From: Heliocidaris tuberculata
Lineage: Eukaryota > Echinodermata > Echinoidea > Camarodonta > Echinometridae
Direction: 5' to 3'
Length of the DNA: 64,000 bases
NCBI GenBank assembly: GCA_025618425.1
Contig: CM046851.1
Location: 6,324,301 to 6,388,300 of the forward strand
Made by a program: the position numbers and the translations under genes
In this document: positions 1-12,807 of the stretch, in pieces
Position numbering within the stretch: position 1 is the stretch's first letter
Layout of the letters: every line of letters starts with the position of its first letter
The notes under the pieces: generated by a model
The model's database searches: none
What the model saw: only the letters and a program-made list of their open reading frames with translations
What the model was told of the DNA's origin: nothing

Positions 1-700
1 GAAAGAAGTGGCATCTTACATTGCTATCATCCATCCACAGGGGTGGGAATCTTCAAATACTCAAAGTATTGCAGATAATCAACATATTTATTACAACATA
101 TTGCAAGGAAAACATGTATACATTACAGTATACATTATAGTACATGTACTGCATTAATGTCATACTTTTCGAAATTTTAGTTAGAACTAGCTTTGAGGCA
201 TTGTCATTATACCGGCGAAAAAAGGGCAAGGTCTTCTCGAATGCTTCTGTTCACACTTCCTGATATGTCTCCTCTCTTTTATGCTTTTTATATGTCTTCA
301 GACAAAGAGAACATTCAGTGTTTATCTTTCTTTGACAGGTGCTCCGGTTAAAATATCTTCGTAGCAGCATTTACTTTCAAAACATTCTGTAATTGAATAT
401 AAAATTAGAATACCCAATCATTAGAAAAATTAATGTGAAATTCCCTGAGGACGTTAAAAAAATATACTTCTGATTTTTGCCTACATGACAGATACTCTTA
501 CAGTGTACTTTTTTTTCCCGATTTTTCCTCTGCTGTTTATAGATAACGACGCACATAAGGTTGAAGTATTAGGGTAGCCAGGGACATAGGGCAATTTCAC
601 CCCCTAGAAATTACAATAAATGCATAAATTAATTTATAGATAAATGAATAAATTTAAAGATACATGAATAAATAAATGACTAAATAAATAGATAGATAAA
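1..700. other. Non-coding AT-rich stretch
   Basis: No coding potential, splice-like exon or structured repeat was recognised here. The sequence is AT-rich with short homopolymers. Confidence 0.5.
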
Positions 701-875
701 CAGTGATAATAATATTTTGGTTTTATATAGTGCATAATACATCTACGCTGTCCCAAAGCGCTTTACAGATATATTATTAGCCCGGTAATTACCCGCATAC
801 CATGTATGCACCTCCTCCACTCCTTGGGAAGCATTCCAGTCAGGCACCCCCTTTTTTACAGACGCTCACAATGCT
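701..875 (-). mobile_element. LINE 3'-end fragment
   Basis: Read on the minus strand, this carries the phrase GTAAAGCGCTTTGGGACAGC followed by a short TATATA-like stretch and an ATT-rich tail. The same arrangement ends the CR1/L2-like LINE near 45030-45105 (GTAAAGCGCTTAGAGACATC) and recurs degenerately near 46050-46110. It is therefore read as a detached 3' end of that element type, without coding sequence. A tRNA-unrelated SINE sharing the LINE tail would look the same. Confidence 0.5.
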
Positions 876-907
876 GAACAAACCGCAATAAATAAATAAA
901 ATAAAAA

Positions 908-920
908 AATAGATAATTAA

Positions 921-984
<64 letters not shown>

Positions 985-1024
985 ATACATATATAAATGA
1001 ATAAATAAATAAATAAATAAATAA
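908..1024. repeat. (AAAT)n microsatellite
   Basis: About 115 bp of near-perfect AAAT repeats with a few interruptions. It may be an expanded tail of the adjacent retroelement fragment, but that link is inference. Confidence 0.9.
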
Positions 1025-1029
1025 GGAAA

Positions 1030-2017
1030 AATCTGTATACACTATCTCGACATTTTTATCATTTCCGTTGGCAGGCCAAATGCGGAAGTATCATTTCCGT
1101 TCAGTAAGTCGGTATATTACAATGCTGTCAGCTACGCCAACAGGAGTATCGGTGTTCGTTTATGACATTGACTCAACATCTTCAAAGGCATATAGGCCCT
1201 ACCTCTACCCCATCCCCCCCCCCCCCCCCCCACACACACACACATGAATCAGCTGGGTTCGCCAATATGTGACACTGACCTTAACACTGACTTTACATCT
1301 TCAAGGGCATACAGGCAGCTCGTGAGAAACATGACAGATAGAATCCCTGTTAGCTTGTCTTAATGACATAGTACCTGAGCGTGAACCTGTCGTTGCATTG
1401 CCCTGCGATTAACACGTGATAGTGTAACAGTTTAAAGGATATACAATGATTTTTTTAAGCGCTTCGAGCAAATTAATTAGAGACTTCATTTCTATTGAAG
1501 GCCAGATACCTAATGATGTCATGATATATCATTCATAAGTGCAGTTGATTAATTTGCTTATTGGCTGACATTTACACTTGTTGTGTAGGCCTAATGTTAT
1601 TGAAATCATTGTACCACATCAGGTTGTGTAAGGTTATCAGATCCTTCCTAAATGTTTGCCAGAAACTTCAAAAAATCAAATAGAGGGATTTGGAAATCGA
1701 TATTTCTTTCAATAAAAATGTTGGTATAATGGTACATACACTAGACTCTAAAACAACAGCTTGGGGTTTTGAATTTCTGCCCGGTGTGTATGTCCTTCTC
1801 AACTCAAGACAGATATAGGCAGACTTTGACTGGGCATGTTTACTTCCCCTCCTCCCCCCCCCCCCCCCCCCCCCTCCGATCCGCCATTAAAGATGAATAT
1901 AGAATATCCTTCATTATGTTATTCGCCAATATCCTCGTTTTGGGGGCATTCTGTTCAATCATTAAAATATGTACACACTGTTCACCTTTCATTCATTTTC
2001 TATGAAATTTAGCTTTT
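1030..2017. other. Non-coding stretch with poly(C) runs
   Basis: No exon recognised. It contains poly(C) runs near 1216-1230 (followed by CA repeats) and 1852-1874. The open frame across the second run is a by-product of the C run. Confidence 0.5.
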
Positions 2018-2018
2018 C

Positions 2019-2066
<48 letters not shown>
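2018..2066. repeat. (C)n-(TC)n microsatellite
   Basis: A C run passes directly into about 20 CT units. Confidence 0.9.
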
Positions 2067-2070
<4 letters not shown>

Positions 2071-3295
2071 CCCTCATTCTATCCTTTCTCACATAATGTT
2101 ATCTTGTTTTAAATCTTATCAAACATGTCAACTGGACTGTACTATGAGGGCACCCCTCTAATAACCTATTACTGTTAATTTGTGTTCGAAAATGATGTCC
2201 TTAATGTACTTTTATTATTCCTCCTAACATGCCTAAGGAATGCCAGGAAATACGTTTTCTTATATATCGCAATTTGTATGAAACGATGTTCATGATTTTT
2301 ATCACCGTAACAAGATTTCAGAGCAGAATGCTGGCTAATAAGCCCCGCACCCAAGCACCGTCGATCTCGGTTCGGTTGATAAGATATTGCACTCCTCGGG
2401 GGCGTTTCAATTCAAATAAACAGAATAATAAACAAGAAAAGATTCCCCAATCTATTGAAAGTACAACTTTTACGTTGCAGAGCATTCCCCGTCCGTTCGC
2501 TCTGTCCAGCGACAAATCCCTCTCGCAAAAGAATACCTGTCAGATTTTGAGATATTAATAATATCATTCGCTCCACGTCATGCAGTTCGAAAGGGCAGTC
2601 GAACTTTTCCTACGGTATGAAAATGTGATATCCGATTTCTTCTTTATTTTCTTGTAAAGATACTATACTATACAGAGAAATCCGTATAAGTCAACGGCAG
2701 TGGCCCTTCCATTAATCAATTTTTGGGAGCTCTCCCCCCCCCCCTCCCTCTCTCTCTCTCCATTTTCTCGCCATATTGTGTAAATTGCTGTATTGATATT
2801 GGATAGTGGAGGAAATTATATCCTGCAAATATTATCGGAGAAATATGGAACAGATAAACCGAAAACAAAGACATTAACAGCAATGTATAAACGAACCTGT
2901 TAATGTCAGAAGAGATTCGACGACATTCATGATAATAATCCTTCCTACTCAGTTGTTATATTATTAGATTTGTAACTGGGGCAGCTCTCGAAAATGCATT
3001 AAATATTTTCGTTAAATTTTACATTTATTTTGACAGCCTGTTTTTTCTGCATTCAGGACTATGTCAAATCATTCAAAGTAAAAACAAAAATGGCTGAATT
3101 GTATGTAGGCCTAAGTGCCATAGGTTTTAGGCCGAAAGATCATCATGAATCGTCACATTGTTATAAGTGAAATACGTATTTTTATTATTTTTTTTTAATT
3201 TGCCTTCTACGACAGTCGGAAAAAACGTATTGACGAAAATGACCTTTATGACACGAAAATGCCATGCTTCTTAAAAAGACATTAAATTGGTTGGG

Positions 3296-3327
<32 letters not shown>

Positions 3328-4380
3328 GTTGTTGTTGTTATTTTCCTGTCCAGAGGTGTGGATAAATAAATAAAGTCGGAATACGTTATCATCTTTTGAA
3401 AATGGTTGCGGCCTTTTCATGGTTACATCCTTTGCAGTTTCCTCAGTGACCAAAGCACAGCTGCACATCAAATCACAGCAAAAAAAAATCAACAATTTCA
3501 TGAATATGCCATTTAAAGCGTCGCAGTGGGAGAATGAGAAAGTATTAATGGTCAGTCGAGTGTTATCTTAGATCAAAGGAAAATATTGTATAGATATGAT
3601 CAATAAATTCGGCCAAATAACATGAATAATATAACAGATTTTTTTATACGATATTTATCACGCAACGTCACTGACACTTTATCGCTCGATCAATGACGTC
3701 ACACCATCCAGTATGGTAAGTGGCGGAAACATGCAATGTGTTAGAAAGAATATAAGAACTATCAGAAAAAGAATACAATGTTTAATTTGCCTTTACAGTT
3801 TTTTCCCTATTACCTTTTTTTTTCTTTTTTCTTTTTTGAATTTAATATTGGACGTCATCCTCAGAATATATGAGGAATCTTTTCCCATTTATTGACAGGA
3901 TGATGATAAATATATCTCCATGACACAGAAAAGTAACCTTTCAGGTGATTAGTATATTCAATTATTAAACTGTAATCTTCATGACAGAGAAAAGTTACTT
4001 TGTAGTTCAACCTACATAGAGCTAACGATTGATGACGTAGATTTCTAATCGCGGACGCCGTGGGCTCAGAAGTATAAGAACTGTTTAATGTGTGAGTCTT
4101 TGACCTCCTTTCTTATTCCTCAGTCACATCCCAATCACACTCACAAGACCGATATGACATTGACGACAAAGGTTTACCTCGAATGGCCAAGAATAAGTGG
4201 CTTTATAGTCGGTTTGGCGGTGTGCATGGTGTGTCTGGGGAATCACACTGCCAAACCAATAAAAAACTACTCAAACCCGACCAGTTCTTGGCCATTCGGG
4301 AATGTAGTTTTCTGTTCGATCTGTTATCGGGCTGGTATCGATCTCGTTGGTGTGACCGAATATTAAGGTAATACATCTTC
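2067..4380. other. Non-coding stretch
   Basis: Nothing gene-like was found. There is a (C)n(TC)n tract near 2740-2760 and a 28-bp T run at 3299-3326. Short open frames lack homologous-looking motifs, plausible splice context or codon bias. Confidence 0.45.
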
Positions 4381-4694
4381 AGTTATGGTACGAGCAGTAA
4401 AATGCCATTTTGTCCAATGCCTATCCGTCCAACATCCAATTCGTCTGATTATATTTATTTCGTCTATATCTAATTCGTCTATTCTCTACCTGGTCTAAAG
4501 ATTATTTCGACTAAAATTTTCACGTTATCAAGTCTTCAGTTCGTCTACTGTTCATTTGGATTATTAACCACTTGTTCCAATATCCATTAAGCAGTGCATT
4601 AGACTGATTTGAAGAAAATAAATGTTTAATAGTTTCATTTCGCCTGGGTTTTGTCACGGGGTATGACTGTCACAGAAAATAAGCAGTAATCAAA

Positions 4695-6045
4695 ATGAAT
4701 GAATGAATGAATGAAAGAACTTTATTTTAAAAAATTATCACAATATATTTTGAAAAACAAAGCTTTGGTGATAGGACACCACTAGATAGCAATACTGCTA
4801 GTAGGGTGTGGCGCCCTTAAGACAAATAAGAATAATACACCTACATTATAAAGGGATTACTTTCCTTGTGAAAAGTTTCTATGACATAAAATAGAGTAGC
4901 TAATATCTACACTAAGACAGGTAAGATGGCATTTACAATGTGTATTGAATATACTCTTGTAATGATCTTTTGTAGCTTTACAAAATGAAGGGAAAGAGCA
5001 TTTTCTTCTGATATCTTTCGGCAGACTATTCCATACTTCAGAACCTACAAGTAATATTGATTTTTTGTCATGATCTGTTCTCACGTTAGGCAAGAGTGGT
5101 GTTTTAGCATATTTCTGCCTTGTACCATACTGGTTATCAGTAAACTTACAATAATCACATATTGAATGAGGCAGTTGCTGGTTTATCAATTTATACATAA
5201 ATTTTGGCACTAAAAATAGGTACAATTTGAAAATGTCCAATATACATAATGAATGAAATAAGCTGGCGGGAGGTGATCTATATTTGGTAAAGTAAATGCT
5301 CTTATTGCCATCTTTTGTATAACGCGAACATTATTTATAGTTGCAGCTGATGTGCATCCCCATACCTCAAGACCATATGATATATGTGTTTGGACAAATG
5401 AATGATATACTAATAAAAGTACCCTCTTTGGAACAAAATGTCTCACTCGATATAGAATTTCTTCTTTCCTGTTGAGTATATTACAAACAGTTGACATGAT
5501 CAACCCAAGTAAGATGCCTGTCAAAATGAATCCCAACAAACGGGACAACATACACTTCTTTCGAAATAATGATCTTTCATCTTGGCTGACCTTGCAACAT
5601 GGACAGACTTGCGTCTTAGCTTGATAATCATAAGGTAAGTTTTCTTAATGTTAACAGTGATCTTACTGGCATCACACCATTGACTAACGCGTGCTAGATT
5701 CTCATTTACTTCTAATAAATCACTATGAGAATTTCCTGGTGGAAAAGAATGAAATATATTCGAATGGTCTGCAAACAATCTGAAATTAAAGTAATTTGAC
5801 GATTTAGGCAGGTCATTTACATGATTTATGTAGATCAAAAAAAAGAGTAGGGGCCTAATACAGATCCCTGTGGAACTCCACACACTATTGATGACCTCGT
5901 TGAAGTTGCATCGTAATGCTGAACAAATTGGGATCGATTACTTAGATAGTCACGAAACTATTTTAAAGGTAGCCCTCTAATACGGTAGTTTTGTAACTTA
6001 TGCAAAAGTATATCATGATTTATTGTATCGAACATGATAGTAGAC
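4695..6045 (-). mobile_element. CR1/L2-type LINE, 5'-truncated and dead
   Basis: The minus strand encodes the palm-to-C-terminus part of a non-LTR reverse transcriptase (see the pseudogene entry) and ends in a (CATT)n tail at about 4697-4712. Short tandem repeats rather than poly(A) at the 3' end are typical of CR1/L2-type LINEs. The 5' part (endonuclease, RT fingers) is absent, as expected of 5'-truncated insertions. Confidence 0.75.
4857..6040 (-). pseudogene. Reverse transcriptase relic (CR1/L2-like)
   Basis: Conceptual reading from 6040 downwards gives, in order: an FDTINHDILLHKL block, an in-frame stop, DYLSNRSQFVQ, the VPQGSVLGP block, a frameshift at a T run, and then FLIYINHVNDLPKSS. 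The next block is LFADHSNIF, where the catalytic FADD box has lost its second aspartate (FADH). The thumb-like C-terminal part ends with EVWNSLPKDIRRKCSF, typical of the tail of these proteins. Stops and frameshifts make it non-functional. Confidence 0.8.
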
Positions 6046-6115
6046 ATGGCAGAATAACCGGCCATTAGACGAAATGATAATTAGACGACACTGAATCTAC
6101 AGCGCCAAAAGTAAT

Positions 6116-6431
6116 CATGATAATGTCATGAATACAAAAACAAAGATGAAGAACTGTAATTCAGCAGATTCTGGCCATTAAATTGGATTGCTGTTTGTTC
6201 ATTTTAGTGTAATTGCAGTAACGGGTAGATATAGGTTTTTTTCTCAATACTTGTATGTGATTTACAGCCGGTAACAAAGAGTTATTCTCTTTTGTTCTAT
6301 CATGCAGTCAATTTGGCATTTTACCAGTTTGATGTCACAATAATAACTGTAGTAATTATTTAATTTTGTCTCAAAATTTCCAAGAAAATGGTACAGGTTA
6401 TGTACTAGAAAAATAATAGATAACACCCCCT

Positions 6432-6475
<44 letters not shown>

Positions 6476-7040
6476 TATGTATTTATCTATCCGTCTGTCT
6501 GCCTTTTTATATATAAATTTATTTGTTTGTTTTTTTTCAAACACTGAATGCTGTGGCCCTCGGCTTTTAATCAGAAAGTGGTTGGTTTTTTCCCCAAAGT
6601 GTTAATTGTTCATGAACTAGTTTAGCCAGAGAGATGCAGAGAATCAGAGTAAGAAGAGACATTCTTGTCTTTTGTTTCTAACCTCACAAAATAGGTAGAC
6701 TCGTTCAGTTTTCATGAAAGTTTAATATCCTCCTTCGCAATATTTTTAATTACTTCCTGCCGCAACGCATGGAAAATGAGGACACGATCCTCTAAGAATG
6801 TTAGGAAAACACACGTTTTCTCATCTCCTCTAGTATCTTTGTTTTATTCATTATTCGCAACAAACTTGCGTCTTCATTTTGCTTTGCTTGTCAAGAGGAT
6901 AAGATTAATGGAACTGTTTCGTACAGTATTTGTTGTGCTTTGTGACAAAATAACCCACTTACTGTTTGTAACCAATACGGGATTATTCTACATAACACAA
7001 GAGAGATTATATATGTCATAGTCAGTTAAATGGGCCTATT
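6116..7040. other. Non-coding stretch with (CT)n
   Basis: Contains a (CT)18 tract at 6435-6470. No exon or structured repeat is otherwise recognised. Confidence 0.5.
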
Positions 7041-7170
7041 GGCAGGGGCGGACTTAGGATTTTGTAAAAGAAGGGCATAATTTTCGTTTAAAAGGCAAAA
7101 AAAGGGGTCTTCGGATTTTCGGGGGTGACTTTTCCCTTTTTACTCCGAAATTCTCTGACAAGCACCAACA
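7041..7170. mobile_element. hAT-like MITE remnant, one end only
   Basis: Begins with GCAGGGGCGGACTTAGGATT, a variant of the CAGGGGCGGATCCAGG terminus found at several other sites in the window. It contains TCTGACAAGCA, the reverse complement of the TGCTTGTCAGA module shared by those elements. The other terminus was not found. Confidence 0.45.
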
Positions 7171-7682
7171 AAGTACAATAAACGGCCATCACTTCAATAG
7201 GGAGGGCACTATATGGGAGTTGTATACCTGCCAGTTGGGTTTCAAAAGGCGGACAAGGGCAGGATGGGTCATGAACACGTATTAAGCTTCTTAAAACACC
7301 GCTCACTTTGTATCGCTTGCCGGATCGGATCATGTGACCTTCGGGCACATGGTTGATTTTGCATGCCCCTTTCAACCTCTCGACACAGTTGAGTACTAAT
7401 GTACAGCGACATGGCTGTAAATGGCCTCTTGGCGCCAGCGAATAGATCAACTTCAAGTTGAAGTTCAATCCAATAACATTTCCTTCATCGACTCATCATC
7501 CAGCTCGTATTGATATTTTTCACTTAAAAAGGGAAGTCAAGACACGTCTCGAAATCACAGCATGTAGAGAAAGTGTGCCGCATACAGAGTACAAAGCCCA
7601 CGTGGCATTTCTATTTGTCCAATCAGCGTTAAGTATCAATGATATTTATGGCTGAATTGTTACACGTGGAATACTCAGACAA

Positions 7683-7684
<2 letters not shown>

Positions 7685-7726
<42 letters not shown>

Positions 7727-7740
7727 TCTCTCTCTCTCTC
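7685..7740. repeat. (TC)n microsatellite
   Basis: CT dinucleotide repeat with an interrupting TATC block. Confidence 0.9.
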
Positions 7741-7744
7741 TGTA

Positions 7745-7960
7745 GTAGTTGTCTGGACCAACCGTCCGATCCTTGGTTATTTTATGTCATCTATGGAGTC
7801 GTTATCGTGGCTCTGATTTCTGGCAATAGCTGTCTAGGGATAATTGTCCGAGGTTTGATTATTCAAGAACGTCCAGAGGGTAGTTGCCCTAGGGGTAGAT
7901 TGCCTGGGAAATGTGTCCTGGGATAGTCGTCCTACGGGTGATTGTAATTTTGCCTAAGTG
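7745..7960. repeat. Degenerate ~16-25 bp minisatellite
   Basis: Variants of TAGTTGTCCNAGGG recur at irregular spacing, for example TAGTTGTCTGG, ATAATTGTCCGAGG, TAGTTGCCCTAGG and TAGTCGTCCTACGG. Similar phrases recur at 10230-10370. The open frame across it is not considered coding. Confidence 0.45.
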
Positions 7961-8352
7961 CTTCTTTGGGAATGTTATATAGACCAAGAGGTAGTTTTTC
8001 CAGGAAACCCTCCATGTAGCTTCCCATAATCAAGCATTTATTTGAGAAGGAGAGTTTTTAGCTTCGTCTTTTCTACCATTGAATTAATTCATTTAAAACT
8101 CTTTCGTGTCACTGATCCCCATTGTGTCAGTTCTCAGCGAGAAGAGCTATGGTTTCAAGCCCACAGATGTAGGGATAGATTCGGTAGCACTTCTCCTCAT
8201 TTTCAGATGAAAAAAGGTTACTTCCCTCTCATATTCCCCGAAATAACAAGATTTCCTCGAAAGATGATTTTCGTTTTCTAGCCAGATGCATGGCAAGACA
8301 AAACATACGCGGCTTCGAGACGCGCAGTAAAATATAAACCACTCTTAACATC

Positions 8353-8610
8353 ACTGGCGTAGCCAGACTTGTTTAACGGGGGGGGGGGGGGGGGCAAATA
8401 CGGAGATGACAAACAAAATGACCATGATCACAGAGTCACATAATTACACCCCTCATACGCACACGCGCGCGCGCAAACATAAACAGAGGTCTTGACCATA
8501 TTCAAATTAAATAGTCTTGACCCCTAACTTCTGTGGCCGACATTATTTTTATTATCGGATGAAAAGGGAGGGCCATGACCCCTTGTGCCCCCTGACTAAA
8601 CCTACGCTTA
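8353..8610. mobile_element. Poly(G)-bearing hAT-like remnant
   Basis: Starts with ACTGGCGTAGCCAG, a terminus resembling the GTGGCGTA-type ends elsewhere in the window. It contains a G run at 8380-8394 and ends in CCCCTGACTAAACCTACGC. The ends are only loosely complementary. Confidence 0.35.
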
Positions 8611-9437
8611 AAATGCAAGGTATGAAAAGACTGCTTTCAATGAATACACAACCTACAATTTGCCAAATACTGTGATTCATTTTATGCTACAACGTTTCAA
8701 GTTTGCATATGTCAACTTAACACGAAATTCTCTCCTTTTCGAATGCTATCACGTGGTCAGACACAAAATATGAATCGTTGCCCAGAACAAAAAAAAAAAA
8801 CTTTTTTTTTCTTTTTTTGAGCTCATGAAATAAGGATTAATGGAATTATTATGGGATGTAGAGTGAGGTTTGTCTTGAGAATTTTTTTAATGACTACCTC
8901 ACAGTCAGTTCACATTCAGGATTCCCTCTACTTTCTTTAAATTAAGACCAAAGTAAGCTATATCTGCTAAAAGGGAGAATAAAGAAAGATTTCGTTTGCT
9001 TTTTTAATACGCAAATAGTATAAGCGACTTTTGGACTAGTATGAATTAATGAATAACGGCTCTAAATCTCGTAGTAACAGAGGTTGTTGCATTGAATACT
9101 AAAAAGGATCTTATGAGAATTATGCAAAAATGAATGTAAGTTGACGAGATGATGGATAACGGACATTATAACTCAGTTCGGATTTCGGAAAGAGCCTGTG
9201 GTCATGAATACCAAACAAATATTAATCACAAATGTATGTTTCCCCATATGATAGATTACGGACCTAAAACTCACGAGGAGCAATCTCCGAATGTGACACT
9301 GAAATGAAATGCTCTTATGATGTAAAAAAAAAAATTCAGGAGGAAATGAGAGGATAAGAAATCATCTAGAGACTAAATAACTAGCCTGGTAAAGCTCCAT
9401 AAAGGGCAAAATTATTGGGTACAGGCCTAATCTTGTC
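8611..9437. other. Non-coding stretch
   Basis: No exon, structured repeat or mobile-element end recognised. Confidence 0.5.
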
Positions 9438-10040
9438 TTAAAGGAGAATGAAACCCCCAAATAAATGCATTTTGATAGAAGCGGAAAAAACAAAGAAGCA
9501 TATTAGTGAAATGTTGAGGAAAAACGGACAACTAATAAAAAAAGTTATGAATATTTGAAATTCTAAAATCGCTAAATGAATGGAAATCTGGAATTGGCAA
9601 TGTCCTCATTATGCTAATGAGATGCTGTGATGTAAACGTGCTATACTTTCCACTTGCCTTATGCAAATAATGTAAAAAGCCACTTTCCTTGAATATATCT
9701 CAGAAAATTTGATTTCTGTATTATAGGTGGTGTTCATAAATTTATTCCTCACAATATGATTTCAAGCACAATGTTGATAATTCAATTTTCTTTGTTTAAA
9801 AGCTGAAATCTGATAATTTTCTTATTTATTACCTATAAAGAGAGAGCACAAAAAAACGTCATAGCATCTCATTAGCATAATGAGTATGTTGCCAATTTCA
9901 TTTAGCGATTTTAGGTTTTTAAAATCTTCATAACTTTTGTATTCTTTATCCGTTTTTCCTCAAACTTTCAGTGATACGCTTCTAAGATGTTTCTGCTTCT
10001 GATAAATTGCATACAAGTTGGGGGTTTCATTCTCCTTTAA
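9438..10040. mobile_element. TTAA-flanked MITE, family 1 (complete)
   Basis: Termini are TTAAAGGAGAATGAAACCCC and its near-perfect complement ending TTCTCCTTTAA, giving 603 bp bounded by TTAA. TTAA target sites are typical of piggyBac-type transposition. No transposase frame is present, so it is non-autonomous. The subterminal part carries AAAGTTATGAATATTTGAAA, a phrase shared with other TTAA elements in this window. Confidence 0.85.
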
Positions 10041-10373
10041 TGGAGTTTATATAAATTTTAATATTATAGAAGTAGTTGTACTATTTCCTGCCAAACTATA
10101 TGCCAGATAATAGTGATTATATTATTATGTTGTAATGAAAGATACAATTTCCTAAATCCGTTAGTAATTCGTTTCTGGTTATCTGCTTACCTACGACAAT
10201 CAGTACCTCAGGATCTGTGATAGATGTACCCTGTATACTTAAAGGTAGTTTTGTTTTCAGCGGTAAATATTGCCCGAGGTGGTAGACATTCTAAAAGATT
10301 GTGGTCCGAGTGGTATTTGTCCCAGGCGTAGTAGTCATTAAATTATGTGTCCGGGAATGTTGATCCATTTGAT

Positions 10374-10528
10374 CAGTGGCGGATCTACATAGGGGCAAAA
10401 CAGGCCTCCCCCCCCCCCCCCCCCCCACTGGTATACCTTAAGTACATAATTATTTAAAAATGCCCCATTTATTGAGTACTTTTACAGCACTGTGCCCCTT
10501 CTTTTACAAAATTTTAGATCCGCCCCTG
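10374..10528. mobile_element. hAT-like MITE with 8-bp flanking duplication
   Basis: Ends are CAGTGGCGGATCTA and TTAGATCCGCCCCTG (complement). The 8 bp on each side are CATTTGAT and CATCTGGT, six of eight identical, consistent with the 8-bp target duplication of hAT elements. The interior holds a C run at about 10408-10427. Confidence 0.65.
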
Positions 10529-11002
10529 CATCTGGTATATGTCCTGGCATCTTTTTAATTGAAAAGTCAAAAAAACATTTACCGTATTAAAAAGCGTGAT
10601 ATATATCATTTTGTCTTGCAATTACCTTTTAAAAATTAAGTAAGAGATTTTTCTACAACTCCGTGCCAGACCATTTTCTTAATGAAACAAAAAAATCATA
10701 ATGTTTACGAGACAATGCCTAGTAATCATGGATACGTTTTTATTTTACAACCTCCTTATATACATGTGCATCTTAAATTATATACTTTACACATAATTAT
10801 GTAACCTTCTATCGATAATGAATGAATTAATAAGGATAGGTAAGATATTACTTGGTTTCATAAAATATATAAAAAATGAAAATTCATTATTTCTCTCTTA
10901 ATGGAGTTTAGTAATCGGATTCAAAATTGTAATGTTTCCTTTACAGTGACCCCTTTATGCATTCATGGAGTGTCTCCTTCAGGAATCTAATTATAAATAA
11001 TC
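10529..11002. other. Non-coding AT-rich stretch
   Basis: Nothing recognised. Confidence 0.5.
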
Positions 11003-11107
11003 CTTTTAATTCTTTTTTTTTATATATATGTTTGATTACAAGTTAGAGTTTTGTGATGTACCACGACTCTTCCCAATGCTGACTGCAGAGAATAGTTTTA
11101 CATTTGA

Positions 11108-12797
11108 ATAATGATTCACAATAGAAGGCTTTCGGTAACACCATTTGGGAACTTCTGTGAAAAGGCTATTGATATATTCTTTCGTGAACATAACCCAATT
11201 ATGGGTCGTTTAGAGGAATTCTGGAAAAGTGAAAGGAAAGGAAAGAAAGGAAAGAGAAGATAAAGGAATTAAATTAAATTAAACCCTTACACAAGACTAT
11301 TGGGGGTTTTCGGTGTTTATACACCCAAAATGGGGTCGTAGTCTTCACCTTGCGGGCTCGGTAACCGTTGATTGTCTTTAGTGCTGTTTTGATGTGATGT
11401 AGCTCCTGTTAAAGATGGTCCTGTTCCCTGATTGCATGTGCCCTCCGGATGAATGTGCTAGACACTGACTGAAGAGTAGACGGGTGGTGGAAAGATTTGT
11501 AGTTCAGGTATCTGTCTCTACTGCGTAGGTTTGCGATAAAAAGCTTGTGGGATGGATTCCCTGCTGTTGACCTTGTGATGAGTACGTCCAGGAAAGGAAG
11601 GGATTGGTCCTTTTCTATTTTCATAGTAAACTTGATGCTTGGATGGGGATGGTTGAGATGCTGAAGAAAATCCTCATTGTCAGATCTGCCGTGTTGCCAT
11701 ACTACGAAGATGTCCTCCACGTACCTAACCCAAAGCTTTGGTGAGAGTGTTGCTGCCTCAAAGGCTGTTATTTCGAATTCTTCCATGTAGATATTGGAAA
11801 CTATGGGGGTAAGGGGAGACCCCATCGCTGCGCCTTCTTGTTGTTAGTGAAAAGGAATTTCGCTACGGGAAGAAGTGGAGTTGAGTTACATGAGGAGTAG
11901 ATCGCGTATCTGACCAGGAGACATGGCTGTCCGATCGGCAAGGGTGATGTCTTCCTCTAGTCTCCGTTTGATGATGTCGCAGGCTTCTTGAACTAGAATA
12001 CTGGTGAAAAGAGATTCAACGTCGAAACTTACCAGGATATCAGTTGGACCGCTAGTAAACTGGTTGAGTTTCTAGTTGAACTGCCAGGAGTTTCCCATTG
12101 ATCTTTCTTTTCGTAGCTGGTGTAGGATCTCTCGACAGCTTGGTGTAGCTTGGTGTGTAAAGTATTTCCTGTATTTTGTTGTCGTATTCCAGCCGTTCCA
12201 TGATGACTGTAGCATTTCCTTTGTCAGCTTTGAGGATGTGGATTGATGGATCCTTGCTTAGACTTTGGATTGCTGCTTGCTCGTCCTTGTTGATGTTGGG
12301 CCTGGGAGTTCTAGTAACAGATAGTGCCTGTGAAATCTGGAGTCGTACCTTGTCCCCTGTAACTTTTTTTTCAGAACATGGAGGTTTGGTTCAATCTGCT
12401 GGATAACTTCCGAGAAAGGAACTTTCTTGGGAGCCACCGCGAAATTCAAACCTACCTAGTTCAACGACCGTCTTTTTCCTGGCAGCTGTTGTGTTGGTAG
12501 TTGGTTGCTCGGCTGGAGGATACAATGTGTAGTCTTCCTTAGCGAGCCTCTGTCGTAGCTGGATCTCTAATGACGTTATTTCCTTGCTTATGGTGTGTAG
12601 CTTCTCTCTGGTGTAGCTTATGCGTTATCTGGTGAAAGTAAAGGCAGCTTCTTGGATGATGCGTTCTGCTCGTCGAGATTGGCAAGGTGCTTGAAGACGA
12701 AGGCCTCTAGGTGCAATCCGGGAGTCGCAGCATCTTTTCAGGAATGTGAGGCCGTTGATAAGTTTAGCTTCCTCGATGTAGTTGCGCTGTATCTGAA
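11108..12797 (-). mobile_element. Penelope-like element fragment (N-terminal and RT region)
   Basis: The minus strand encodes a Penelope-like protein from an N-terminal block to just past the reverse transcriptase, with no GIY-YIG domain following. GAATAATGATTCAC at the left edge and GAATAATGATCAC at the right edge could be a target duplication. Both lie within a duplicated host segment, which supports the boundaries. Confidence 0.6.
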
Positions 12798-12807
12798 TAA
12801 TGATCAC
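11290..12807 (-). pseudogene. Penelope-like reverse transcriptase relic
   Basis: Reading from 12807 downwards gives an N-terminal block (EEAKLINGLTFLKRCCDSR), then a basic helical stretch. An RT block follows, TDILVSFDVESLFTSI, then EGAAMGSPLTPIVSNIYMEE, and the catalytic segment LWVRYVEDIFVVWQHG. The last is the Penelope YVDD box with its first aspartate changed to glutamate. After it come LPFLDVLITRS and the post-RT NGYRARK segment. Several frameshifts and in-frame stops interrupt it. The MGSPL and YVDD-type blocks identify Penelope-like RTs. Confidence 0.8.

Larger units (their letters stand above)
4385..6112. mobile_element. Possible split MITE with GTCTAAT-rich ends
   Basis: The left part (4385-4600) repeats phrases such as TTCGTCTA and ends with AATGCCATTTTGTCC. 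The right part (6050-6112) carries the complementary phrases GGCCATTAGACGAAAT and TTAGACGAC. The two halves could be ends of one foldback element that a LINE later entered. The arms are degenerate and target duplications are not visible, so this is tentative. Confidence 0.3.

Noticed and set aside
4088..4371. Plus-strand frame of 92 codons
   Set aside because: Its nucleotide phrases recur in a decayed form at 58255-58420, so it is more likely a dispersed repeat than a gene.
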